Origin: PALSA-1440 sp050011195
GTDB lineage: Bacteria; Verrucomicrobiota; Verrucomicrobiia; Limisphaerales; UBA8199
NCBI GenBank assembly: GCA_050011195.1
Contig: JBEKJO010000006.1
Location: forward strand, 1-64,000
DNA: 64,000 nucleotides
Direction of reading: 5' to 3'
Shown here in pieces: positions 37,472 to 45,430 of this stretch (position 1 is its first letter; every line of letters starts with the position of its first letter). The translations under genes were made by a program, and so were the position numbers. Below the pieces are notes generated by a model, which was not told the DNA's origin, did not search any database, and worked only from the letters and a program-made list of their open reading frames with translations.

Positions 37472-38290
37472 ATGGCCGCACCGCCCCTTGAACCCTTGGC
37501 CCCAATGACTGCGCTCGAAGTACTGGGCACCCCGCTGCTGTTGACCGACTACCGCGGGCTGGACGAGCAATGCCGCCAATGGGCGCGCGCCGGCGCCTGC
37601 GTCGCCCTGGACTTCGCCAACACCCAGATTGTCACCCTGCGCCGCCATGAGCCCTGGTTCCGCGACCTGACCAGCGCCTATGATGGCTTCCCGCCGGACG
37701 GCATGCCCTTGATTTGGTGTCTGCGGCTGGCGGGGGCGCGCCTCCGCGACCGCGTCTATGGCCCCACTTTCATGCGCCAATTCCTGGCCAACGCGCCGGC
37801 CGAGTTCACCCATTACCTCCTCGGCGGCTCGGAAGCCTGCGGCGCCCAACTGCGCGCCGTTTTCGGCAAGCTCAACCCCGGCCTGCGCTTCGTCGGCGCC
37901 TTTCATGGCAAGTGCCAGGCGGATGGCCGGATGGAAGGCGCCGCCGACGCCGAGGTTATCGAGGAACTCAACCGTTTGTCGCCGGACTTCATTTGGGTCG
38001 GGTTCGGCACCCCCAAACAGCAGGCCTGGGTGAAGCGCTACAAACCCCTGCTGCGGCGCGGCGTCATCCTGACCGTCGGTTTCGCGTTCGATGTGAACGC
38101 CGGCATGAAACCCGATGCCCCGCTCTGGATGCAGCGCCTGGGCTTGACGTGGGTTTACCGGCTTGGCTCCGAACCGGGCCGGCTCGCCTCGCGTTACTTG
38201 CGTTACAACAGCCTGTTCCTCTTTTACCTTTTGCGGGACGGCCTGCGCGGCCGCGCCTGGGCCAGGCTTCGCAGTTCCGCTCGACGATAG
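37472..38290 (+). CDS. WecB/TagA/CpsF family glycosyltransferase (GT26)
   Basis: 272 residues, full length for the family. Signatures: DGMPLIW with the conserved Asp, RVYGPTFM, DFIWVGFGTPKQQAWVKRY, and the terminal APLWMQRLGLTWVYRL followed by EPGRLASRYL. Family members add N-acetylmannosaminuronic acid, ManNAc or glucose to undecaprenyl-linked intermediates, the second step of teichoic-acid linkage, ECA or capsule repeat units. The start at 37472 has a GAGAAG-like ribosome site about 10 bases upstream; M12 is an alternative. The 3' end is followed after 9 bases by the polytopic membrane protein gene, so co-transcription is likely. Confidence 0.88.
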   Translation: MAAPPLEPLAPMTALEVLGTPLLLTDYRGLDEQCRQWARAGACVALDFANTQIVTLRRHEPWFRDLTSAYDGFPPDGMPLIWCLRLAGARLRDRVYGPTFMRQFLANAPAEFTHYLLGGSEACGAQLRAVFGKLNPGLRFVGAFHGKCQADGRMEGAADAEVIEELNRLSPDFIWVGFGTPKQQAWVKRYKPLLRRGVILTVGFAFDVNAGMKPDAPLWMQRLGLTWVYRLGSEPGRLASRYLRYNSLFLFYLLRDGLRGRAWARLRSSARR

Positions 38291-38299
38291 AGAGAGCCG

Positions 38300-40261
38300 A
38301 TGTCATTTCTTCCGCTGGTCAGAATCTGGATTTGGGTTTCAGTCCTCGCAAGCGCTGCGGGGTGGGTGCTGTCTGCCTTGGGACAACTCAACGAGGCTGG
38401 CTATGCGGCCTGCGGCGCGGTCGGTGCCGTCGCCCTTTGGTTTGGGCGCAAGGCCCTGGTTCAGCGACAAGGGAGTTTCGACACACGACGGGAGGCGCGC
38501 GCTCAGGTCCCCCTCACATCAGGCTGGGCCTGGCCGCGAGGACTCTTCAACTGGCAGAAGGTCCGGGCGCGGTTCCGCCGGTGGCTGCCGGGCTGCTTTG
38601 CGGTGCTGGCGTTGCTGGTGTTTCTCGGCGGCGCGCTCTACCCGCCGACCACCCATACCGCGATGACCTACCGCACGCCGCGGGTGTTGCATTGGCTGGC
38701 GGAGGGGCGCTGGCATTGGATTCACACGCCGAATTACCGGATGAATGACCGGTGTTGCGGCATCGAATGGCTGACCGCTCCGGTGCTGCTCTTCACCAGG
38801 TCGGATCGCGGCTTGTTCCTGATCAATTTCATCCCCTTCCTGCTGATGCCCGGTCTCATCTTCAGCGTGTTCACTCGGCTGGGCGTGCGCGCCCGCCCGG
38901 CGTGGTACTGGATGTGGCTGTTGCCGACGGGCTACAACTTTCTCCTCCAGGCCGGCAGCCTCGGCAACGACACCTTTCCCACAGTTTATGCCCTGGCGGC
39001 TGTGGACTTTGGTCTCCGCGCCTGGGCGTCGCGCCGCCCTTCCGACCTGTGGTATTCGCTGTTGGCGGTGGCGTTGTTGACCGGGGCCAAGGCGAGTAAT
39101 CTGCCCTTGCTGTTGCCCTGGGCAGTTTTGATTTGTGCGCTGTGGCCGCTGTTAACGCGCTGGCCGGTCATGAGTCTCCTGGTGGTTTTGTTGGCGGTGA
39201 CGGCCTCCGCTCTTCCCACCGCGGCGTTGAATATGCGCTGCTGCGGGGATTGGTCGGGCCTGACGCTCGAACGTGTCGGGATGAACATGAAAAACCCGTT
39301 CGTGGGGATTTGGGGCAACGGGCTGCTGCTGCTGTTGAATAATTTTGTGCCCACGTTTTTCCCCCTCGCCGACTGGTGGAGCCGGTCGGCTCTGTCCATT
39401 CTGCCTCACGCGCTGACGGCGCCGATGCTGGCGAACTTCGAGGGGGGATTCATTTACCTCGGAGAGATGCCCACCGAAGATTGGGTCGGGTTGGGCTTCG
39501 GCCTGAGCGTGTTGCTGGCGGCCGCCCTGCTGGCATCCTTTCGCGCCGGCTCCCTGGCGAACAAAGGCTGGGCCGGGAGCCGTTTCATCCCCCGCGGAGT
39601 GCGCTGGGGCGTGTTGGTGGCGCCGTGGCTATCGCTGCTGGCCTATGGCATGAAGTCCGGGATGGTCACTCCGGCGCGCCTGATCTCCCCCTATTACCCG
39701 CTGCTGCTGCCCCTGTTGCTGCTGGGGGCGAGACAGGCTGAGATTGTTCGGCGGCGCTGGTGGCGGGTGATGGTTGGGGTGGTGCTGTTGCTGGCGTTGC
39801 TGGTGCTCGTGCTCACGCCGGGACGCCCCTTGTGGCCGGCCCGGACCGTCTTATCGGAACTGCTGGCCTGGAAACCCGGCCAACGAATGCTCGTGCGGGC
39901 CTTAACGGTCTATAGCGTCTATGACGTGCGCTCGGACCCGCTGGCCAACGTCCGGGCCTTGCTCCCGGAGGGATTGTCCTGTGTAGGGTTCATGGGAACC
40001 CCCGACGACATCGACATTTCCCTGTGGCGGCCCTTCGGCACCCGGCGGGTGGAACACATCCTTCTGAGCGATTCTCCCGCGCAAATCCGGCAACGCCATA
40101 TCCAATACGCGGCCATCGGCGAAGAGAACCTGCTGGAGCACGACACAACGCTGGCTGCCTGGCAGGCGAAGACCGGGGCGCAATTGGTGGCGACGACCAC
40201 CGCCACGATGACGGTGACTCAAGGGCCGCGGCGTTGGTATATAGTTCGGTTCCCGGGGTGA
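38300..40261 (+). CDS. polytopic membrane protein, probable GT-C-type glycosyltransferase
   Basis: 653 residues with about 10-12 hydrophobic segments and a short soluble C-terminal domain (about 520-653). The first extracytoplasmic loop after TM3 contains YPPTTHTAMTYRTPR and then MNDRCCGIEW, where GT-C enzymes have acidic catalytic residues. Family naming beyond GT-C-like is not safe. Purine-rich AGAGAG lies just before the ATG. Following the GT26 gene it could polymerise or decorate a lipid-linked glycan on the outer face of the membrane. Confidence 0.6.
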   Translation: MSFLPLVRIWIWVSVLASAAGWVLSALGQLNEAGYAACGAVGAVALWFGRKALVQRQGSFDTRREARAQVPLTSGWAWPRGLFNWQKVRARFRRWLPGCFAVLALLVFLGGALYPPTTHTAMTYRTPRVLHWLAEGRWHWIHTPNYRMNDRCCGIEWLTAPVLLFTRSDRGLFLINFIPFLLMPGLIFSVFTRLGVRARPAWYWMWLLPTGYNFLLQAGSLGNDTFPTVYALAAVDFGLRAWASRRPSDLWYSLLAVALLTGAKASNLPLLLPWAVLICALWPLLTRWPVMSLLVVLLAVTASALPTAALNMRCCGDWSGLTLERVGMNMKNPFVGIWGNGLLLLLNNFVPTFFPLADWWSRSALSILPHALTAPMLANFEGGFIYLGEMPTEDWVGLGFGLSVLLAAALLASFRAGSLANKGWAGSRFIPRGVRWGVLVAPWLSLLAYGMKSGMVTPARLISPYYPLLLPLLLLGARQAEIVRRRWWRVMVGVVLLLALLVLVLTPGRPLWPARTVLSELLAWKPGQRMLVRALTVYSVYDVRSDPLANVRALLPEGLSCVGFMGTPDDIDISLWRPFGTRRVEHILLSDSPAQIRQRHIQYAAIGEENLLEHDTTLAAWQAKTGAQLVATTTATMTVTQGPRRWYIVRFPG

Positions 40262-40436
40262 ACACGCCATTCAGCTATATTCAGGTCATTTGTGAGAGAT
40301 ACCGCCTTGTTAATCGCCATCCCTGTTCCTTTCCGGCCGGGCCCCCAGCTCTCTTTTTGGGGCGAGGGCGGGGCGAGGAAGCCGGCCTGCCGGATCGGAC
40401 AGTCAAACTGGTGCGTATGCCATGGGGCGACTGTGA

Positions 40437-40895
40437 TCAGCATGTTCCTCCGGTGCAGCTTGGCTGCGCCGCCGGCCAGGCCGGCAAGGTCTGGATTGCA
40501 GCGGGTTGGGCCGTCGGCGGGGCGCGGCGGGTTTCAACGGAATCAGCCAGCAGGTCACTGACGAGCTGAAGCAAGCGCGGCAGATGCAGCGGTTTCTCCA
40601 GAAGCGCAGCCGCGCCGAGCTGTGCCGCGCGCCTGGCCTGGTGGGGAGTGGCAGTCATGATGAGGATGGGCACCCGGGGGGCCGCGCGGCACATCGCGTC
40701 GAAGGTCTGCCAGCCGTTCTCGTCCGGCATGTTCAGATCCAGCAGCGCGAGGTCCGGCGGGGCGGCGCGGAAGTTCGCGACGGCTTCGCGCCCGCTGCCG
40801 GTGAGCACGACCGCGTAATGCTCCAGTTTGAGAACCCGGCCCAGGGTCTCGCGTACGGAGGGATCATCGTCTGCCAGGAGGATTTTCTTTGTCAT
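40437..40895 (-). CDS. single-domain response regulator (CheY-like)
   Basis: 152 residues. Receiver domain in residues 3-115 with LLADDDPSVRE (Asp9-Asp11), phospho-acceptor Asp53 (ALLDLNMPDENG), Thr81 and Lys101 (LEKPLHL). The last 35 residues are Pro/Ala/Thr-rich without a DNA-binding or enzymatic domain, so it probably acts by protein contact, for instance in a phosphorelay. It points away from the NtrB/NtrC-like pair at 41245-44036, separated by 349 bases, and may receive phosphate from that kinase. Confidence 0.85.
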   Translation of the reverse strand: MTKKILLADDDPSVRETLGRVLKLEHYAVVLTGSGREAVANFRAAPPDLALLDLNMPDENGWQTFDAMCRAAPRVPILIMTATPHQARRAAQLGAAALLEKPLHLPRLLQLVSDLLADSVETRRAPPTAQPAAIQTLPAWPAAQPSCTGGTC

Positions 40896-41244
40896 AAAAG
40901 CCGGTGCTCATCGGCCAACATCGAGGTTAGCGGGGACCATGCCAACCCCGGCCCCGGGCAGGGAGACGGTTTGGATTACGCGAGCGAGTGGTGGAACGGA
41001 AGCCCCGGAATACAAGGGCAAAACGCACGCGGGCGCGAGTTGCGTGGAACCGGGCGTAGCCGGCCCAAGGGGATGGGGCGGGAGGAGGGGCTGCTCAACT
41101 CCTGTGCTGGTCTGCTAACCGGGTTTGCAGTGGTTGGAGTGCAAGAATGGGCTCGCGAGGACGCTCGCCCTCCCGGAGCCGGCTGCGGTTGAATCCGGCG
41201 AAAGGCTTGCCACGGCTCGGGGGAGGTAGTGTATAGTCTGAGGA
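40896..41244. other. divergent spacer with a probable dispersed repeat
   Basis: No gene found. The stretch at about 41144-41176 (AATGGGCTCGCGAGGACG and onward) looks like a dispersed repeat of the kind common in high-GC Verrucomicrobiota, judged by its arch of CTCGCGAG. Promoter-like elements for the kinase gene lie at its right end. Confidence 0.35.
41207..41237 (+). promoter_or_regulatory. weak candidate promoter of the NtrB-like kinase
   Basis: TTGCCA (41207-41212) and TATAGT (41232-41237) with a long 19-base spacer, ending 7 bases before the ATG at 41245. Confidence 0.3.
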
Positions 41245-42603
41245 ATGAACTTCAAGTTCAAACTGCAGTTGGCGGTGCTGGGTTTGGCGGTGGGGTTGCT
41301 GGGGGCGTTGATCGTGGCCGTCACCTTGACCTCGCAACAGCAGGCGGAGGAGGCGCGAGCGCGGTTGGGCCAGGTGGATTTGGAGTCCATGCGGATCGCC
41401 GACCGGTTCAAGGACAAGCTGCGCTACGCGAACGACCAGATGCGCCGGTATTCCAGCGGGCGCGACCGGGCGGTTTGGGCGGAGTTTCTGAAGGCCAGTG
41501 AGGAGCTTAAAGTGTGGATCGGCATGCAGGCGCCCAATTTGACGCCGGGCCTCGAGCGGGAAGTGCTCAAACAAATGGGAGCGGCTTGCGCCGTCTATAT
41601 GCAGAAGGCGCGGGATCTCCACGATCGGATGGAGACGACCGGTGAATCAAGCGCGTCGCTGGCCGAATACCATGAATTCTCCAAGCAGGCGCGCCACCTC
41701 AATGACCTGGGCCTGGATTTGGCCAGGATCCATTACGAATTGCGCAATGAGGTGCTGGCGCACGCGAACCGGACGCTGACGAGGCTCAGTTTGTGCGTGC
41801 TCGGTTTGGTAGGTTTGTTGTTCGTGTTTGGCTTGACGCTGGCGGCGAGGGTCTATCGGGACATCATCGCTCCGCTGCGGGTCAAGCTGGTGGAGAGCCA
41901 GGCATTGGCGGAGCGCCACGAAAAGCTTGCCTCTTTGGGCCTGCTGGCCGCTGGGGTGGCGCATGAGGTCCGGAATCCGCTCACGGCCATCAAAGCGGCG
42001 CTGTTCATCCAGCAAAAGAAGTTTCCCGCAGGCTCGCCGGAGCGGGGCGACATTGAACTGGTCGAGCGGGAGATTCTGCGCCTGGAACGGATTGTGACGG
42101 AGTTCCTGCAGTTTGCGCGGCCGGCGGACCCGGAACTGGCGACGATCCCCGCCGATCAACTGTTAGCGGAGGTGCAGGCGCTGCTGACGGCGCAACTGGC
42201 GAAGGACGGCATCCAGTTGCTCCGGGAGGCGAGGGTGCCGATGCGGATCAAGGTGGACCCGGGTCAAATAAAGCAAGTGCTGATTAACCTGGTGCAGAAC
42301 GCAGCGGACAGCATGGATGGCGGCGGCACCATCACGTTGCGCGCGCGTCAGGACCGGAAGCGGTTGGCCAACGGCGAGGCGGACGTGGTGGTGCTGGAAG
42401 TCGCGGACACCGGCAAAGGCATTCCGCCGGAGGTGGAAGCGCGATTGTTCGATCCGTTCTTTACGACCAAAGACAGCGGGACCGGTCTGGGTTTGTCAAT
42501 TGCCGCCCGGATGGTCGAGAAGCAAGGCGGCTGCTTGCAGTATCAGACCCAGGTGAATCGCGGCACAACTTTTGGCATCGTCCTGCCGGAAGCAACCGCA
42601 TGA
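41245..42603 (+). CDS. membrane-bound NtrB-like sensor histidine kinase
   Basis: 452 residues. Two membrane helices (about 8-28 and 181-203) flank a small helical periplasmic sensor domain of about 150 residues. HisKA motif LAAGVAHEVRNPLTAIK with His240; N-box NLVQNAADSMDG; G1 DTGKGIPPE; F-box LFDPFFTTK; G2 GTGLGLS. This matches kinases that partner NtrC-type activators. Its stop overlaps the start of the NtrC-like gene (ATGA, 42600-42603), indicating translational coupling. The signal sensed is not evident. Confidence 0.9.
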   Translation: MNFKFKLQLAVLGLAVGLLGALIVAVTLTSQQQAEEARARLGQVDLESMRIADRFKDKLRYANDQMRRYSSGRDRAVWAEFLKASEELKVWIGMQAPNLTPGLEREVLKQMGAACAVYMQKARDLHDRMETTGESSASLAEYHEFSKQARHLNDLGLDLARIHYELRNEVLAHANRTLTRLSLCVLGLVGLLFVFGLTLAARVYRDIIAPLRVKLVESQALAERHEKLASLGLLAAGVAHEVRNPLTAIKAALFIQQKKFPAGSPERGDIELVEREILRLERIVTEFLQFARPADPELATIPADQLLAEVQALLTAQLAKDGIQLLREARVPMRIKVDPGQIKQVLINLVQNAADSMDGGGTITLRARQDRKRLANGEADVVVLEVADTGKGIPPEVEARLFDPFFTTKDSGTGLGLSIAARMVEKQGGCLQYQTQVNRGTTFGIVLPEATA

Positions 42604-44036
42604 GCGCCGCCGCCCACATCCTGCTGATCGAAGACGACGCCGGCATCCGCGACACCCTGCAAAAGGTCCTGGCCGAGGAAGGTCACTCCGTTGCAGCGGA
42701 GAAGCGAGGGGATGAAGGTTTGGCGCGGGCCGCGAAGGAACCGTTCAACGTGGTCATCACCGACTTGAGGTTGCCCGGGCTGAATGGCCTGGAGTTGGTG
42801 CGCCAACTGCACGCCGTCCAGCCGCGCCTGCCCATCATTCTCGTCACGGCCTATGGCACGACCGAGACCGCCATCGAGGCGACGAAACTCGGCGCCTACG
42901 ACTACGTGCTCAAGCCTTTCAATGTGCCGGAGCTGCTGGAGCTGGTTCGCAAAGCGGCGGACAGCAACCGCCTCATGTCCGAACCCGTCGTGTTAGGCGA
43001 AGCCGGCGCCGCGCGCGACGCCCTCGTCGGCCGCAGCGCCGCCATGCAGGCCATCTACAAGGAGATTGGCCGTGTCGCCGCCAAGCCGGTCAACGTGCTC
43101 ATCCGCGGCGAGACCGGCACCGGCAAGGAGCTGATCGCGCGCGCGCTTTACCAGCATAGCAATCGGGCCCAAGCGCCGTTCATCGCGATCAACTGCGCGG
43201 CCATCCCCGAAACGCTGCTGGAGAGCGAATTGTTCGGCCACGAACGGGGCGCCTTCACGGGCGCGGAGGCGCGGCGGATTGGCCGGTTCGAACAGGCCAA
43301 TGGCGGCACCATCTTCCTGGATGAAATCGGCGACATGACACTGGGCACGCAAGTGAAGCTGATGCGGGTGCTGCAAGAGAAGTGCCTGCAACGGCTCGGC
43401 GGCAAGGAGACCCTCGCCGTGGACGTGCGCGTCGTGGCCGCCACGCACCGCGACCTCGAGACGGCCATTCGCCAGCGGCAATTCCGGGAAGACCTTTACT
43501 ACCGGCTGAGCGTGATGGTCATCACGCTGCCCCCGCTGCGCCACCGGAGGGAAGACATCCCCGAGCTGGTCCGCTATTTTCTGCAAAAGCACGGCCCCGA
43601 ACTGGGCAACCCCAGGCCCTCCATCCATCCGGAAGCCATGGAGTTCCTACAGGCCCAAACCTGGCCGGGGAACGTGCGGGAGCTGGAGAACGTGGCGCGC
43701 AAGGCCCTCCTCCTCGCGCAGACTTACACGATCAACCTGGACCACGCGCGCACCGCGTTGAGCAACACCAGCGGTCTGGCCGGGTCCCCGGCCAAAGTCT
43801 TTGAAGAATATGTGGAGGAACTGCTGGCGGCGGCCCGCCGGGGTGAACTGACCAACTTGCACGCCCGCGTGCTCGAGACAGCCGAGCGCGCAGTGGTCAC
43901 GCGGGCGATCCAACAGGCCCGGGGCAACCAGGCGAAAGCCGCCCGTTGGCTGGGCATCTCCCGCATCACCATGAAGACCAAACTCGTTCAGTTCGGCCTT
44001 CACCCCAGCCAGGAGCCTGACTCAGAGCCGGGTTGA
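42600..44036 (+). CDS. NtrC-family sigma-54-dependent response regulator
   Basis: 478 residues. Receiver domain with Asp12-Asp13, phospho-Asp55 (VITDLRLPG) and Lys105; AAA+ domain with Walker A GETGTGKE (170-177), the sigma-54 contact loop GAFTGA (217-222), Walker B GGTIFLDEIGD, and arginine-finger region; C-terminal Fis-type helix-turn-helix (about 445-470, NQAKAARWLGISRITMKTKL). It drives open-complex formation at -24/-12 promoters when phosphorylated by the coupled kinase. A strong -24/-12 match occurs 256 bases beyond its stop, before the sulfotransferase gene, suggesting a target within the same cluster. Confidence 0.93.
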   Translation: MSAAAHILLIEDDAGIRDTLQKVLAEEGHSVAAEKRGDEGLARAAKEPFNVVITDLRLPGLNGLELVRQLHAVQPRLPIILVTAYGTTETAIEATKLGAYDYVLKPFNVPELLELVRKAADSNRLMSEPVVLGEAGAARDALVGRSAAMQAIYKEIGRVAAKPVNVLIRGETGTGKELIARALYQHSNRAQAPFIAINCAAIPETLLESELFGHERGAFTGAEARRIGRFEQANGGTIFLDEIGDMTLGTQVKLMRVLQEKCLQRLGGKETLAVDVRVVAATHRDLETAIRQRQFREDLYYRLSVMVITLPPLRHRREDIPELVRYFLQKHGPELGNPRPSIHPEAMEFLQAQTWPGNVRELENVARKALLLAQTYTINLDHARTALSNTSGLAGSPAKVFEEYVEELLAAARRGELTNLHARVLETAERAVVTRAIQQARGNQAKAARWLGISRITMKTKLVQFGLHPSQEPDSEPG

Positions 44037-44334
44037 TTCAGTCTGACTGGGGAGCTGTTCCAAAATCGGCCTCCGGCTGGGTGCAGGTCCCCACCTCGAA
44101 CGGAGTCCAGGGGCAAAGGCGCTTTACACCCTGGCAAACCCATTGTGCAGATGATCCCTCCGCTGCCTCTCGCTCCCGAGCCATTTCTCCAGCCCTGAAG
44201 TCTCGCGCAGGGGGCTTTTGCCTTGAATTTCAGGGGTTTCGGGCTGTTGGCCGCTGCCGCACAGGAGTCGAGTCCCCCGCCCGCCAGGCCTTGGCACGCC
44301 TCACGCTAAAGGGGAAAAGAAACCTGAACCCACC
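44037..44334. other. intergenic region upstream of the sulfotransferase
   Basis: Contains the sigma-54 match at 44292-44307 and, before it, an inverted pair CCCTGAA / TTCAGGG about 30 bases apart (near 44195 and 44230), which could be an activator site. No gene seen. Confidence 0.35.
44292..44307 (+). promoter_or_regulatory. candidate sigma-54 (-24/-12) promoter
   Basis: TGGCACGCCTCACGCT: the -24 element TGGCACG matches the consensus completely and the -12 GC has the correct 10-base separation from GG; the bases just before GC (AC rather than TT) differ. It lies 27 bases before the ATG of the sulfotransferase gene and directly downstream of the NtrC-like activator gene. Confidence 0.5.
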
Positions 44335-45393
44335 ATGGTGACAGAAAGAGCCTTGCGCGGCGAAGCGTCAAAGATGCAATCCGTTGGCGGACAGAAGCCC
44401 GATGTCTTCATCGTCGGCGCGCCCAAGTGCGGCACGTCGGCAATGGACCAGTACTTGGCCGCGCACCCCGACATTTACATGGCCAAGAAGGAGATGCACG
44501 GCTTCGGCTCGGACTTGCGTTTCGGCCGCCAGTTTTATCGCCGCAATCTGGAAGCGTACCTGGCGGAATTTGCCGGGCGCAATGGCGAGCGCCGCGCGGG
44601 CGAGGCTTCCGTCTGGTATCTCCTTTCGACGCAGGCTGCCGCCGAAATCCACGCCTTTAACCCGGAGGCGCGGATCATCATTATGCTGCGCGAGCCGGCG
44701 GAGATGCTCTATTCCCTATATCATCAGTTTCGCTTTGACGGCAATGAGCACCTGCCGACCTTCGAGGAAGCCCTGGCGGCAGAGGATGAGCGCCGCGCCG
44801 GGCGGCTCATTCCGCGCCAGGCGCATTTCGCGCAGGGCCTGGTCTATCGGGAAACCATCCGTTACACGGAGCAGGTCCGGCGCTACTTCGAGGTCTTTGG
44901 CCGCGAGCGGGTGCAGGTGATCATCTATGACGATCTGGTCGCCGATGTCCGCGGGGTGTACGGCCGAGTGCTGGAGTTTCTGGGGGTCGATTCCACCCGC
45001 ATCGAAGCCGACTTCCAGGTGATTAACGGCAACAAATCCGTCAGGCATTCCACGCTCCGGGCCTTGCTGAACGATCCGCTGGTGCGTTCGACGGCGGTTG
45101 CCGTCGGGCGGCGGCTACCGCGCCCGTTCTTTGCCGCGCTGCATGACGTGGACAGACGACTTTGGAAGTTTAACAGCCGCTCCGAGAAACGCCCGCCGCT
45201 CGCGCCCAAGGTGCGCGCGCAGCTCCAGCGCGAATTCGCGCCCGAGGTCGAGCGCCTGAGCGAACTGCTGGGGCGTGACCTGACCTACTGGAGCAGGCAA
45301 GGGCTGCCTGTGGCCGAACCATTACCATCTCCCCTCGCCTCGTTTCGCCTGAGCCGCGTTCCGGCAAGTGCCTCCTGCCCGCAGGCTAAATGA
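44335..45393 (+). CDS. PAPS-dependent sulfotransferase
   Basis: 352 residues. 5'-phosphosulfate-binding loop FIVGAPKCGTSAM (25-37, with Lys31) and 3'-phosphate-binding segment IIIMLREPAEMLYSLYH (about 114-130) containing the conserved Arg and Ser. Family members move sulfate from PAPS to carbohydrate or lipid hydroxyls. In this cluster a sulfated exopolysaccharide or lipid is the most likely product. ATG at 44335 is kept; M14 (MQSVGGQKPD) is possible. It is followed by the YfhO-like gene after 37 bases. Confidence 0.85.
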   Translation: MVTERALRGEASKMQSVGGQKPDVFIVGAPKCGTSAMDQYLAAHPDIYMAKKEMHGFGSDLRFGRQFYRRNLEAYLAEFAGRNGERRAGEASVWYLLSTQAAAEIHAFNPEARIIIMLREPAEMLYSLYHQFRFDGNEHLPTFEEALAAEDERRAGRLIPRQAHFAQGLVYRETIRYTEQVRRYFEVFGRERVQVIIYDDLVADVRGVYGRVLEFLGVDSTRIEADFQVINGNKSVRHSTLRALLNDPLVRSTAVAVGRRLPRPFFAALHDVDRRLWKFNSRSEKRPPLAPKVRAQLQREFAPEVERLSELLGRDLTYWSRQGLPVAEPLPSPLASFRLSRVPASASCPQAK

Positions 45394-45430
45394 GGCGGGA
45401 TACCAGGCCGGTCGGAGCGAACCTCTCTTA

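Noticed and set aside
44142..44160. CTGGCAAACCCATTGTGCAG as a sigma-54 promoter
   Set aside because: The -24 element is partial and the GC of the -12 is displaced by two bases; the site at 44292 fits far better.
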